Assembly: GCA_902604785.1 (NCBI GenBank) | Contig: CACLAC010000003.1 | Location: forward strand, 1-64,000 | From: an uncultured Pelagibacteraceae bacterium | Lineage (GTDB): Bacteria; Pseudomonadota; Alphaproteobacteria; Pelagibacterales; Pelagibacteraceae | Length of the DNA: 64,000 nucleotides | Reading direction: 5' to 3' | Shown: positions 27,770 to 36,890 of the stretch, piece after piece | Position numbering within the stretch: the first letter of the stretch is position 1 | Layout: each line of letters starts with the position of its first letter | Translations under genes and position numbers: made by a program | The notes under the pieces: generated by a model | What the model saw: the letters and a program-made list of their open reading frames with translations, nothing else | Databases searched by the model: none | What the model was told of the DNA's origin: nothing

Positions 27770-30074
27770 TTTTATTTTTTATTTTATTTTTAATTTTTTT
27801 AACACTCATTAAAATTCTTTCGGGAGTTGCTGGTGCATTGAGTTCTGGTACAATCTGATAATTTCCAATTGAAGCAACTGCATCTTTAATTGCATAAAAA
27901 ACACTCATAGCTAGCATTAGAGGAGGTTCGCCAGTTGTCTTTGCTTTATTAACAACTTTTTCTTTATTTGATCCTTCTTTGAAAATTTCCACATTAAATT
28001 TTTTTGGGATATCACTTACCGCAGGTATTTTGTATGTTGATGGAGAAAAAGTTGTAATCTGCCCGTTTGATTTCCAATTAAGCTCTTCAATAGTTAACCA
28101 CCCTTGTCCTTGTACAAAACCACCTTCAATCTGACCTAGTTCAAGTGCTGGATTTATTGGTTTTCCAGCATCATGCAAAATATCAACTCTTTCTAAAACA
28201 TTTTCTCCAGTTAATGTATCTATAGTTACTTCTGAAACAGCTGCTCCATAACAAAAATAATAAAAGGGTCTTCCTCTGAATTTTTTTTTATCAAAATTAA
28301 TTTTTGGTGTTGAATAAAAACCTGACGATGAAAGAGAAATTCTATTTAAATATGCCTCTTGAATAATGCTTTTAAATTTAAATTGTCTATTTCCAAATAT
28401 TATATACTGATCTTTATAAACTGCTTCTTTATTGAAGATTTTATATTTTTTCTTAATAAATTTTTCTAAATTTACTTTAATTTTTGCTACTGCATTCAAT
28501 GCTGCAGCTCCATTAAGATCAGTAGTTGATGAGGCGGCACTAGCTGAGGTATTTGGAACTTTAGATGTATTTGTTGATGAAATATGGACCAAATTATAGG
28601 GTAGTCCAAAAGAATTTGCCACTAATTGTGCAATTTTTGTATGAGTTCCTTGACCCATTTCTATTCCCCCATGGTTCAAATACACACTTCCGTCTGTGTA
28701 AATATGGACTAAAGCTCCAGCTTGATTTAAATGAATTGTTGTAAATGAAATACCAAATTTTACTGGAGTAATAGCTATACCCTTCTTTTTGAATCTATTT
28801 TTTTCATTAAATTTCCTTATATCTGAATATCTTTTTTTATAATTAGATTTATTTTCTAAATTTCTAAATATTTCATTAATTACATTATCTTCAATAGACA
28901 TCCCATAGTGAGTTATGTTTTTTTTATCTTTTTGATAAAAATTATTCTTTCTAACTTCTATAGGATCCTTTTTTAAGTACCTTGAAATATTATCTATAAT
29001 ATTTTCTATAGCCATCATTCCTTGGTTTCCACCAAAACCTCTAAATGCAGTTGAAGTTGGAATATTTGTCTTACATAAATTGTTTGTTACCTCAATATCT
29101 GAAATGTAATATGCGTTGTCTATATGAAGCAAAGCTCTTTCGTTTATTGCCGCTGATAAATCAGGTGACATTCCACAATTTGAAGATAAGTTTATTTTTA
29201 ATCCTTCAACAATTCCTTCATTATTAAAACCAACTTCATATTCAGATAAAAATTCATGCCTTTTACCAGTCAATATTATATCATCATCTCTATCTAATCT
29301 TAATTTGACAGGCTGACCTGATTTTTTAGCTAACAACGCACAAATACAAGCTGTCATGAAATTTGTTTCTTTTCCCCCAAAACCACCTCCAATTCTTCTT
29401 ACTTCAACATTTATTGAATTACTTTTTTGATTGAACATTTTTGCAATTAATTGTTGTGTCTCTGAAGGATGTTGCGTTGAGCTATAAACTAAAAAATTAT
29501 CGTCTTCTTTAGGAATAACAAATGCTGCTTGACCTTCTAAATAAAAGTGTTCTTGACTTCCTGTTGTAAAATTGCCTTTTAAAATATTTTTTGATATTTT
29601 TATTTTCTTTGAAGGATTACCTTTTTTTATTTTTCTTGGTTTAAATAAGAACTGTTTTTTATTTAATGCTTCCTTTATTGTAATAACTGGTTTTAACTCT
29701 TTATAAGTTATCTTAGCTTTTAATACTGCTTTTCTTGCAAGTTCTGTCGTTATAGCAGCAACTGCAAACAATGGTTGGCCATAAAACTCAACTTTTGTTT
29801 TTGGAAAAACTGGATCTCCATCAAAAACTGGTCCTACATCATTTCTACCTGGAATATCGCTATAAGTAACAACAGATATTACACCTTTACTTTTTTTTAC
29901 CTCTTTTAAGTCTATTCTTTTAATTATCGCATGAGCTTTCCTACTTAAACCAATAGCGCCATAAATAGTATTTTTAGGTTCATTAATATCATCGGTATAC
30001 TCAGCATATCCACTTACATGCTTATAAGCGCTATCATGTGGCCTTGTCTCCTCAATATAGTTTTCTTTGCTCAT
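27759..30074 (-). CDS. xdhB: Xanthine dehydrogenase, molybdopterin-binding subunit
   Basis: The 771-residue protein has the molybdopterin motifs of the xanthine oxidase family: RIGGGFGGKETNF (near 237-249), TAFRGFGGNQG, GGIEMGQGTHTKIAQ and the active-site Glu in TTGEPPLMLAMSV near 730. It oxidises hypoxanthine to xanthine and urate with XdhA, using FAD and iron-sulfur clusters on the small subunit. It overlaps xdhA by 1 bp. XdhC, usually needed to insert sulfurated cofactor, is not in the window. Confidence 0.95.
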   Translation of the reverse strand: MSKENYIEETRPHDSAYKHVSGYAEYTDDINEPKNTIYGAIGLSRKAHAIIKRIDLKEVKKSKGVISVVTYSDIPGRNDVGPVFDGDPVFPKTKVEFYGQPLFAVAAITTELARKAVLKAKITYKELKPVITIKEALNKKQFLFKPRKIKKGNPSKKIKISKNILKGNFTTGSQEHFYLEGQAAFVIPKEDDNFLVYSSTQHPSETQQLIAKMFNQKSNSINVEVRRIGGGFGGKETNFMTACICALLAKKSGQPVKLRLDRDDDIILTGKRHEFLSEYEVGFNNEGIVEGLKINLSSNCGMSPDLSAAINERALLHIDNAYYISDIEVTNNLCKTNIPTSTAFRGFGGNQGMMAIENIIDNISRYLKKDPIEVRKNNFYQKDKKNITHYGMSIEDNVINEIFRNLENKSNYKKRYSDIRKFNEKNRFKKKGIAITPVKFGISFTTIHLNQAGALVHIYTDGSVYLNHGGIEMGQGTHTKIAQLVANSFGLPYNLVHISSTNTSKVPNTSASAASSTTDLNGAAALNAVAKIKVNLEKFIKKKYKIFNKEAVYKDQYIIFGNRQFKFKSIIQEAYLNRISLSSSGFYSTPKINFDKKKFRGRPFYYFCYGAAVSEVTIDTLTGENVLERVDILHDAGKPINPALELGQIEGGFVQGQGWLTIEELNWKSNGQITTFSPSTYKIPAVSDIPKKFNVEIFKEGSNKEKVVNKAKTTGEPPLMLAMSVFYAIKDAVASIGNYQIVPELNAPATPERILMSVKKIKNKIKNKNGR

Positions 30075-31510
30075 TAATTAACTCTCGTTAACTTATTTGT
30101 ATTTATTTCTATAAAACACTTCATTAATAAATTTTTTGCTATCTCTAATCTATACTCTTTGCTTGCCCTCATGTCTCCGATAGGGCTTAGATCTTTTTCT
30201 AAATAATTTTTGGCTTGTTCAAAAGTATTGATTGTTAAAGGCTTATTTTTAAGAATATCTTCACAAGCTTTAGCTCTTTTTGGTATAGCGGCCATACCTC
30301 CATAAGCAATATATACCTCTTTAATTTTATTATTATTAATTTTAAAATTAAAAGAACCACAAACAGATGAAATATCATCATCAAATCTTTTTGAAATTTT
30401 AAATGCTTTAAATATATTTTTTTTAAATAATGGTATTTTTATTGATCGAATAAATTCAGTCCTTTTTAATTTAGTTTTTCTATAATCTATGAAAAAATTA
30501 TTTATCGGTAAAACTTTTCTTTGATTAAAGCTCTCTATTAAGATCTCAGCATTTAAAGATAGTAAAATCGGTAACGAATCACCTATTGGCGATGCAGTTG
30601 CAATATTACCTCCTATAGTTCCCACATTTCTAATCTGAACAGATCCATATCTCTTGAGAATAGAATAAAAATCTGGATAATATTTTTTAATTTCATTTTC
30701 AAATTTGATTAGAGGAGTGGCGGCTCCAATCTCTAAGTAATTTTTACTTACCTTTATAAAATCTAATTCTTTAACTTCTCTTAAATCAATTATAAATGGA
30801 ATTTCTTTTCTCTCTTTTGTAACTGTTAAAGATAAATCTGTTCCACCAGCAAGAAAATTAAAATTTGAGTTATTTTTAATTATACTTTTTAAATCTTTAA
30901 TGTTTTTAGGCGAGAAATAAATTTTATCATCTTTTTTAATAAAAATATTTTTTGGTCTAATTTTTTTTAATATTTTTATAATTTTATTTTTATTTTTACT
31001 AAACTCATCTGTCTTATTTATCTTGTTTAAACTTTTGGCAGCATCAATAATAGGTCTATAGCCAGTACAACGACACAAATTTCCTGATATTGAGTCTGTT
31101 ATTAATTCGCTGTTATAGCTTTTATTATTTTTAAACATTGAAAACAAAGACATAACAAATCCTGGTGTACAAAATCCACATTGTGATCCATGAAATTTTA
31201 CCATCGCTTCTTGAACTGGATGAAGTTTTCCATCTTTGGAAACCAAATCTTCTACAATCAATAGTTGTTTACCATTCAAAGACGGAACAAATGCAATACA
31301 AGAATTAATTGAACTATATTTTATCTCATTGCTAACTAACTCACCCAAAACAATAGTGCATGCCCCACAACCACCTTCTGAGCATCCCTCTTTAGTTCCA
31401 GTTTTTTTTAGTTCAGTTCTAATATAATTAAGAATTGTTTGATTTGGATCAGGGTTTTTAATTTCTAAAATCTTATTGTTTAATAAAAATTTTACTGAAC
31501 TTGATATCAC
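30074..31510 (-). CDS. xdhA: Xanthine dehydrogenase, FeS/FAD small subunit
   Basis: The 478-residue protein has an N-terminal plant-type [2Fe-2S] domain (CSEGGCGACTIVL near 38-51) and a second cluster domain (CGFCTPGFVMS near 110 and GNLCRCTGY near 143-151). The FAD-binding part is FLAGGTDLSLTV near 216, with VQIRNVGTIGGNIATASPIGDSLP near 290. It carries electrons from XdhB to its acceptor. It begins immediately after hiuH, 1 bp from its stop, as part of the same operon. Confidence 0.95.
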   Translation of the reverse strand: MISSSVKFLLNNKILEIKNPDPNQTILNYIRTELKKTGTKEGCSEGGCGACTIVLGELVSNEIKYSSINSCIAFVPSLNGKQLLIVEDLVSKDGKLHPVQEAMVKFHGSQCGFCTPGFVMSLFSMFKNNKSYNSELITDSISGNLCRCTGYRPIIDAAKSLNKINKTDEFSKNKNKIIKILKKIRPKNIFIKKDDKIYFSPKNIKDLKSIIKNNSNFNFLAGGTDLSLTVTKERKEIPFIIDLREVKELDFIKVSKNYLEIGAATPLIKFENEIKKYYPDFYSILKRYGSVQIRNVGTIGGNIATASPIGDSLPILLSLNAEILIESFNQRKVLPINNFFIDYRKTKLKRTEFIRSIKIPLFKKNIFKAFKISKRFDDDISSVCGSFNFKINNNKIKEVYIAYGGMAAIPKRAKACEDILKNKPLTINTFEQAKNYLEKDLSPIGDMRASKEYRLEIAKNLLMKCFIEINTNKLTRVN

Positions 31511-31861
31511 TTAACTACCTCGATAAGTAGAATAACTCCAAGGTGAAACTAGTAAAGGAACGTGGTAGTGTTCTGATGGATTAGAAATGCCAAATCTGAT
31601 TACCACATCATCAAGAAATGGAACATCTTTAGCGGCTGATATATTTTTAAAATAATCTCCAATATAAAAAATTAATTCATATTTACCTTTAATAAAATTC
31701 TCTCCTTGCACCAAAGGTGAATCTGCCCTACCATCATTGTTAAGTTTTACTGAAGTTATTTTTTTTCTTTCCGAATTGCTTATATAATATAATTCGACAG
31801 AAATTCCTTTGCCAGGTTTGCCAGAATATACATCCAAAACATGAGTTGTTAGCTTTGTCAT
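31511..31861 (-). CDS. hiuH: 5-Hydroxyisourate hydrolase (transthyretin-like)
   Basis: The 116-residue protein starts with LTTHVLDVYSGKPGKGISVELY and ends with the diagnostic HYHVPLLVSPWSYSTYRGS (Tyr-Arg-Gly-Ser tail). The catalytic His and Arg lie in these strands. It hydrolyses the PuuD product to OHCU. It is the first gene of the minus-strand purine operon and is divergent from OHCU decarboxylase, 48 bp away, so one control region can serve both steps. Confidence 0.95.
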   Translation of the reverse strand: MTKLTTHVLDVYSGKPGKGISVELYYISNSERKKITSVKLNNDGRADSPLVQGENFIKGKYELIFYIGDYFKNISAAKDVPFLDDVVIRFGISNPSEHYHVPLLVSPWSYSTYRGS

Positions 31862-31909
31862 AAGATTATAGTATCATTTAATTTTTAAACTTAAATTATT
31901 AAAACTTAT

Positions 31910-32407
31910 ATGAGAACAATAGATAACATTAATGATCTAAACAAGTCTGATTTTTTATCAATATTTGGTAATGTTTTTGAAAAAACTGAGTCTGTAGCTT
32001 TAGAGGCTTTCGAATTGAAACCATTTAAGGATTTTGATGATATTATTGCTAAGATGCTAAATATATATGAAGGCTATGAAAAAGGTAAAATATTAGAAAT
32101 TTTAAACTCTCATCCTGAATTAGCTGTAGCAAAAAAATTAACCTCAGAGTCAAAATCAGAACAAGCTTCAGCAAAATTAAATGAATGTTCAGATGAAGAA
32201 TATGAGGAGTTTAAAAAATTAAATATTGAGTATAAAAAAAAATTTGGATTTCCATTTATTATTGCAGTTAAGGGTAAAAATAAAAATGAAATTTTAAACA
32301 ATTTTAAAAAAAGAATTCAAAATGACTTAAATAGTGAGTTTATTGAAGCTAAAGATCAAGTAAAAAAAATCGCATCTTTTCGTTTAAAAGATATTCTATC
32401 TAATTAA
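31910..32407 (+). CDS. OHCU decarboxylase
   Basis: The 165-residue all-helical protein has the family motifs: LNSHPELA near residue 63-70, the acidic EYEEFKKLNIEYKKKFGFPFIIAVKGK near 100-127 and an ending with ASFRLKDIL. It decarboxylates OHCU to S-allantoin, the last step visible here. It is divergent from hiuH and convergent with the cytochrome c gene. No allantoinase is in the window, so the fate of allantoin is not shown. Confidence 0.9.
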   Translation: MRTIDNINDLNKSDFLSIFGNVFEKTESVALEAFELKPFKDFDDIIAKMLNIYEGYEKGKILEILNSHPELAVAKKLTSESKSEQASAKLNECSDEEYEEFKKLNIEYKKKFGFPFIIAVKGKNKNEILNNFKKRIQNDLNSEFIEAKDQVKKIASFRLKDILSN

Positions 32408-32432
32408 TTATATTATTTTAAAGTTATTTGTT

Positions 32433-32777
32433 TTATTCAGTGGCCTTATATACGTAATGAGACACGGCATTTATTTCTTCTGTGGATAACATTCCTTCAA
32501 AAGCCGGCATAACTCCAATTCCATTAGTAACCGCCAATATTATCCTATTAAGATCTGGCCTTATTTCGTCTAAATTGGGTCCAATATTTGCTTGAGAACC
32601 TGCATTACTAAGACTATGACAAGATGCACAAGTTCCTTGTTCTAAAAAAATTTCTTTCCCATTTTGAAAAAGTTCGTCAGCAAATAATTTTTGAGTATTC
32701 GTTAGTAAAATAAACAAAAAGATTAATTTTAAATACAAGATAAATTGTAATTTTTTCTTCATAAAATTTGGTATCAT
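32433..32777 (-). CDS. Small secreted class I cytochrome c, likely urate oxidase partner
   Basis: The 114-residue protein has a signal peptide (about residues 1-33, ending NTQKLFA). The heme motif is CASCH near residue 50 and the distal Met is in GVMPAFEGMLSTEE near 93. NIGPNLDEIRPDL is typical of small cytochrome c domains. A shorter start (Met7, MKKKLQ) is possible. It may take electrons from the cytochrome-less PuuD at 26391; that link is inference from proximity and the missing domain. Confidence 0.82.
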   Translation of the reverse strand: MIPNFMKKKLQFILYLKLIFLFILLTNTQKLFADELFQNGKEIFLEQGTCASCHSLSNAGSQANIGPNLDEIRPDLNRIILAVTNGIGVMPAFEGMLSTEEINAVSHYVYKATE

Positions 32778-32808
32778 AAATAGAAAAAATTAAAAAGGAG
32801 ATTTTATA

Positions 32809-33105
32809 ATGAAAGGTTATTGGGTAAGTCTATATACTAAGATAGAAAATCAAGACAATTTAAAAAAATATGCCGAAACAGTAACTCCTATAATCAAAAG
32901 TTATGGTGGCGTTCCTCTAGTAAGAGGAGGAAAAAATATAGCTTTTGAAGGTGAAAGTTTTTTACGAACGGTAATTTGGGAATTTCCTAGTTATGAGAAG
33001 GCTTTGGAGTGTCATAATTCTAGCGAATATAAATCTGGCTGGGATTTAGCAAAAAAAACAACTACAAGACACATGCAGGTTATAGAAGGATTTAGTATTG
33101 AATAG
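32809..33105 (+). CDS. DUF1330 family protein
   Basis: The 98-residue protein is a single ferredoxin-like (dimeric alpha/beta barrel) domain: KGYWVSLYTKIENQDNLKKYA at the start, FLRTVIWEFPSYEKALECHNSSEY near 55-78 and the closing MQVIEGF. The family is small and uncharacterised, perhaps a monooxygenase-like fold. It has a good AAAAGGAG site. The 3' end overlaps the convergent AlkA-like gene by 14 bp. It is not clearly tied to the purine genes. Confidence 0.82.
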   Translation: MKGYWVSLYTKIENQDNLKKYAETVTPIIKSYGGVPLVRGGKNIAFEGESFLRTVIWEFPSYEKALECHNSSEYKSGWDLAKKTTTRHMQVIEGFSIE

Positions 33106-33718
33106 GTTCGTTATCTATTGATCTCCACAAATACCAGGTTGCTACGGAACAATAAGGAGAAAATTTTTTATTAAGTTTTTTTACAAAATTTACTGGAGGT
33201 AAATATTTTTTTTTATAATTATTAGAAATTGCTCTTAATAATCCAATGTCTTGAACTGGCCAGATGTTTGGCCTGTTATAAGTAAACAACAATATCATTT
33301 CAGCAGACCATCTTCCAATTTGTCTTAATTCCGACAAATATTGAATAGCTTCTTCATCATTCATATTGTTTATTAAACTAGGATTAAATTCTTTATTAAC
33401 GTATTTTTTAGCTAACTCTTTTATGCCTCTTATTTTTTGCCTACTAAGGCCACATTTTTTTAGTTTTGGCGTTGTAATTAAGTTAACTACTTTTGGATTT
33501 ATTTTGCCCTTACAAGCTAAGTTGAACTTTAAAAAAACAGAATTAGCTGCAGCAACACTTATTTGTTGACCAATAATACTTTTGCAAAGAGAGAAAAAAA
33601 CATCCTTTCTAGTTGTCAAGTTGTTATCTGAATATTTATTAATCAATTTTTTCATTATTTTATCTTTTTTTTTTAAATAGCGCTTAGCACTATTCCAATA
33701 TTTAGGACTTTTACTCAT
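33092..33718 (-). CDS. DNA-3-methyladenine glycosylase II (HhH-GPD type)
   Basis: The 208-residue protein has the HhH-GPD fold: IIGQQISVAAANSVFLKF near 49-66, the helix-hairpin-helix LSELRQIGRWSAEMILLF near 130-147 and the catalytic Asp in WPVQDIGLL near 155. It lacks the C-terminal iron-sulfur Cys of Nth/MutY. It removes alkylated bases for base-excision repair. A small AlkA without N-terminal domain; overlap of 8 bp with the transporter gene indicates an operon. Confidence 0.85.
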   Translation of the reverse strand: MSKSPKYWNSAKRYLKKKDKIMKKLINKYSDNNLTTRKDVFFSLCKSIIGQQISVAAANSVFLKFNLACKGKINPKVVNLITTPKLKKCGLSRQKIRGIKELAKKYVNKEFNPSLINNMNDEEAIQYLSELRQIGRWSAEMILLFTYNRPNIWPVQDIGLLRAISNNYKKKYLPPVNFVKKLNKKFSPYCSVATWYLWRSIDNEPIQY

Positions 33719-34595
33719 GGCGAGAAGTTGAAACTAAACGTTTAAGATAAACTTCTCTTCTAAAAATTATAATTGATGAGAAAATAACTAATGCAGAACC
33801 TATAAGTGTTTTTATGGTTGGAATTTCACCCCAAAATAAATAACCAAATATTATAGCAAAAACTAACGCTAAATATTTAAGTGGTGTAACTAACGAAACT
33901 TCTGAAAATTTGTAAGATTGAGTAAGCCATAAATTTGCCAAACCTCCTAAAATCCCCACCATGGATAACAAAAATAAATCTTTAAAACTAGGCAGAATCC
34001 ATCCTTCTTTAAAAATACTAAAAATACTTAAAATAAAAATTGAAATTGAAAAGAACAAACCGATAAGCCAAACTGGTTCAGTTGATGATAGTTGTCTTAT
34101 TGCTATTGCAACATATGAAAGTCCTAAACAAAATATTATTGGATATAAATAATATATGTTGAGCGAACTATATCCTGGTTCAGAAATTACTATGATGCCA
34201 ACAAAACCTACAATTACTGCCATCCACCTATATAATCCAACTTTTTCATATAAAAAAAATATTGAAAGAATTGTAGTAAATATTGGTGCCGCAAATGTAA
34301 TACTAACTACCGTAGCTAAAGGAAGTTTTCTTAAAGCAATAAAAATTGCCACAATAGCAATTAATCCAGCTATACATCTTTTGAAATGAAGAAAGGGTCT
34401 TTTAGTTTTATAAAAATCAAAATATCTATCTTTGGGTATTAAAAATAATATAGGGATCATACCACATAAACCTCTAAAAAATAACACCTGTCCAACTGGG
34501 TAATCTTCCGACCATTTAACAATTACATCCATAACCGAAAATGCACAAACAGAGATAAACATGTACAAAAAGCCTAATTGATTTTTGGAAAGCAT
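33711..34595 (-). CDS. EamA/DMT-family transporter
   Basis: The 294-residue protein has ten hydrophobic segments in two EamA repeats (about residues 1-140 and 148-285). It begins with LGFLYMFISVCAFSVMDVIVKW and repeats the pattern in the second half (SLVTPLKYLALVFAIIFGYLFWGEIP). Substrates range over amino acids, metabolites and toxins and cannot be read here. It is upstream of the glycosylase gene on the same strand and divergent from msrA. Confidence 0.85.
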   Translation of the reverse strand: MLSKNQLGFLYMFISVCAFSVMDVIVKWSEDYPVGQVLFFRGLCGMIPILFLIPKDRYFDFYKTKRPFLHFKRCIAGLIAIVAIFIALRKLPLATVVSITFAAPIFTTILSIFFLYEKVGLYRWMAVIVGFVGIIVISEPGYSSLNIYYLYPIIFCLGLSYVAIAIRQLSSTEPVWLIGLFFSISIFILSIFSIFKEGWILPSFKDLFLLSMVGILGGLANLWLTQSYKFSEVSLVTPLKYLALVFAIIFGYLFWGEIPTIKTLIGSALVIFSSIIIFRREVYLKRLVSTSRHE

Positions 34596-34629
34596 GAATA
34601 TAACTTTAAATTAATTAAATTATTATTCA

Positions 34630-35073
34630 ATGGAAATAGCAGTTTTAGCTTTAGGTTGTTTTTGGGGACCCGAAATTAAGTTTAGTAAAATTGATGGGAT
34701 AATTAGAACTGAAGTGGGTTACTGTGGTGGTAATAGCCCTCAAACTACTTATAAAGAAGTTTGTACTGGTACAACTAACCATGCTGAAGTAGTAAAATTG
34801 GAATTTGATAATAAAATAATTTCCTATTCCAAAATTTTAGAACATTTTTTTGAATTTCACGATCCAACAACATTAAATATGCAAGGACCGGACAGAGGGA
34901 CACAGTATAGAAGTGAAATTTTTTATTTAAACGATGCTCAAAAACAAATCGCTGAAAAAGTTATAGATGATGAAAATAAAAAACTTTCTGGGAAAGTAGT
35001 TACAAAACTATCATTATTAAAAAACTATTGTCCTGCAGAAGAATATCACCAGAAGTATCTTGAAAAGAGATAA
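34630..35073 (+). CDS. msrA: Peptide-methionine (S)-S-oxide reductase
   Basis: The 147-residue protein has the catalytic motif LGCFWGPEIKFSK near residues 7-20 (nucleophile Cys9) and GYCGGNSPQTTYKEVCTGTTNHAE near 31-54. The motif DRGTQYRSEIFY lies near 87. It reduces methionine-S-sulfoxide in oxidised proteins. It is shorter than many MsrA, lacking a C-terminal extension with extra recycling Cys, though one Cys (NYCPAEEYHQKY) sits near the end. It precedes the sulfurtransferase gene by 1 bp. Confidence 0.93.
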   Translation: MEIAVLALGCFWGPEIKFSKIDGIIRTEVGYCGGNSPQTTYKEVCTGTTNHAEVVKLEFDNKIISYSKILEHFFEFHDPTTLNMQGPDRGTQYRSEIFYLNDAQKQIAEKVIDDENKKLSGKVVTKLSLLKNYCPAEEYHQKYLEKR

Positions 35074-35074
35074 A

Positions 35075-35887
35075 ATGTCTTTGGTTGATTCAGACTGGTT
35101 AGAAAATAATATAAATAATATAAAAATATTAGATTGCTCTTGGCATATGCCAAATGTTAACAGAAATGGTTATGACGAATATCTTAAAGAACATATTCCA
35201 GGTGCTATCTTTTTTGATCTTGACAAAAATTCTGATGAGAAAACAGATCTTTCACACATGTTACCCGAGGCAATTATTTGGGACGAAATTTTATCCAATC
35301 TAGGAATATCTAATGAAGATAGAATAATAATTTATGATAACTCTGATGTTTTAAGCTCATGTAGATGTTGGTATAATTTTATCTATTTTGGTCATGACCC
35401 AAATCTCGTTAGTGTCTTAGATGGCGGTTTAAAAAAGTGGATCTTAGAAAATAGAGTAGTTAACAGTAACAAAGTCAAAATACAAAAATCAAAATACAAA
35501 TCCCAAGAAAATAAAAATTTAGTTAAAAATAAAAATCAAATTGATTCAAATATTAATATAAAAGATTTTTATGTTATAGATGCAAGAAGTAGAGAAAGAT
35601 TTGAAGGAAAAGTTCCAGACCCAAGAAAAAATGTTAGAAGTGGATCAATTCCAAATTCATTTTGTTTGCCATTTAAAGAAATTTTAAATGAAGATAATAC
35701 ATTTAAAAAAACAGAGGAAATTTCAAAAAAATTTATGCAAATAATTGATGTTAAACATAATAATATTGTATTTTCTTGTGGTTCTGGTGTAACTGCGTGC
35801 GTTTTAGCTCTTGCATATTCCTTGGTAAACAATAAATATTCTCCTAAAATTTATGATGGCTCTTGGGCTGAATATGGCAAAATCTAA
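35075..35887 (+). CDS. Two-domain sulfurtransferase (3-mercaptopyruvate/thiosulfate type)
   Basis: About 270 residues form two rhodanese domains. Domain 1 (1-125) has ILDCSWHMP and LKEHIPGAIFFDLDK, with a non-catalytic loop. Domain 2 carries the active-site CGSGVTACVLALA near residue 235; CGSGVTA is the 3-mercaptopyruvate type rather than the CRKGVTA of thiosulfate sulfurtransferase. The ATG at 35075 was chosen: an upstream TTG at 35060 would overlap the msrA stop. It may serve cysteine catabolism or sulfur transfer. Confidence 0.88.
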   Translation: MSLVDSDWLENNINNIKILDCSWHMPNVNRNGYDEYLKEHIPGAIFFDLDKNSDEKTDLSHMLPEAIIWDEILSNLGISNEDRIIIYDNSDVLSSCRCWYNFIYFGHDPNLVSVLDGGLKKWILENRVVNSNKVKIQKSKYKSQENKNLVKNKNQIDSNINIKDFYVIDARSRERFEGKVPDPRKNVRSGSIPNSFCLPFKEILNEDNTFKKTEEISKKFMQIIDVKHNNIVFSCGSGVTACVLALAYSLVNNKYSPKIYDGSWAEYGKI

Positions 35888-35890
35888 ATT

Positions 35891-36886
35891 ATGAAAACAT
35901 CTACAAAAATAACAAGTATAATAATTATATTTTTCTTAATCATTGCAACCGTAATTATCGGAAGAACAATGATTGGAAATCACTTCAAAAAAAAATTTAG
36001 TAAAAGACCCCCTCCGGGAATAATAGTAACTACTACACAAGAGAGAGTATTTGAAAATATTATCAGCTCATACGGAACTGCAACTCCAATTCAAACGCAA
36101 TCATTTAAAATTGAAAAATATGAAATACTAAAACCAATAAATTTTAATCAAAAAGTTAAAAAGGGAGATGTTATTGCCAATCTTAAAAATAGAAAAATTA
36201 TTGCTCCATTTGATGGTATTATTGGTAAAAGAGATTTCTCACAGGATATAGAAGTTTCAAAATCTTCAATACTAATTAATCTTGAGGATACTAGTTCAAT
36301 TTATTGTGATGTTGATATACCTGAAATTTTTGTACCATTCATTAAAGTAGGTTTACCAGTTGATATAAAATTTTCTGGTTATAAAAATAAAATTTATAAA
36401 GGAGAGATTGACTCTTTTGCAAGCAGGATAAGTGAAGACACAAGATCTTTAGCTACAAGAATAAAGATGGACAATATGTCTGGAGAAATACTACCTGGTT
36501 CATTTCTAGAAATTTCTATTAAATATGATGTAAGAGACGGTTTAAGTGCGCCTGATACAAGTACCATAGTTGAAGGTGAAAATGTATTTATTTATAAAGT
36601 TAATGAAAAAAACAAGGTAATGAAAACAAAAGTAACTATAGGTGATAGATATTTGGGCTTTGTAGAAATTGTAGATGGATTAAATAATGGTGACAAAATT
36701 GTTGCAGAAGGAACAAAAAAAGTTAGACCAAATCTAACTATAAGACCAATTGAAAAAGGTGCTAAAAAAAAACAAGGAAACTCTAGTTGGGGAAAGAAAA
36801 AAAAATCAAAAAAAGGTGAAGCAAAAAAAGGTAAGTTTGATTGGTTAAAAAATATTTTTAAAAAATCTGAAAAAGAAAAAAAATAA
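35891..36886 (+). CDS. RND efflux adaptor (membrane fusion protein) lacking the alpha-helical hairpin
   Basis: The 331-residue protein has an N-terminal membrane anchor (about residues 7-26). The two lipoyl half-motifs (INFNQKVKKGDVIANL near 82-97 and KIIAPFDGIIGKRD near 101-114) are separated by only about three residues. Other adaptors have a long coiled-coil hairpin there. A beta-barrel (SSIYCDVDIPEIFVPFIKVG) and membrane-proximal domain follow, then a Lys-rich tail of about 45 residues. It works with the RND pump 4 bp downstream. Confidence 0.88.
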   Translation: MKTSTKITSIIIIFFLIIATVIIGRTMIGNHFKKKFSKRPPPGIIVTTTQERVFENIISSYGTATPIQTQSFKIEKYEILKPINFNQKVKKGDVIANLKNRKIIAPFDGIIGKRDFSQDIEVSKSSILINLEDTSSIYCDVDIPEIFVPFIKVGLPVDIKFSGYKNKIYKGEIDSFASRISEDTRSLATRIKMDNMSGEILPGSFLEISIKYDVRDGLSAPDTSTIVEGENVFIYKVNEKNKVMKTKVTIGDRYLGFVEIVDGLNNGDKIVAEGTKKVRPNLTIRPIEKGAKKKQGNSSWGKKKKSKKGEAKKGKFDWLKNIFKKSEKEKK

Positions 36887-36890
36887 TTAA

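Noticed and set aside
34630..35887. MsrA fused to the sulfurtransferase
   Set aside because: The frames differ, a stop ends MsrA at 35073 and the second gene has its own ATG at 35075.
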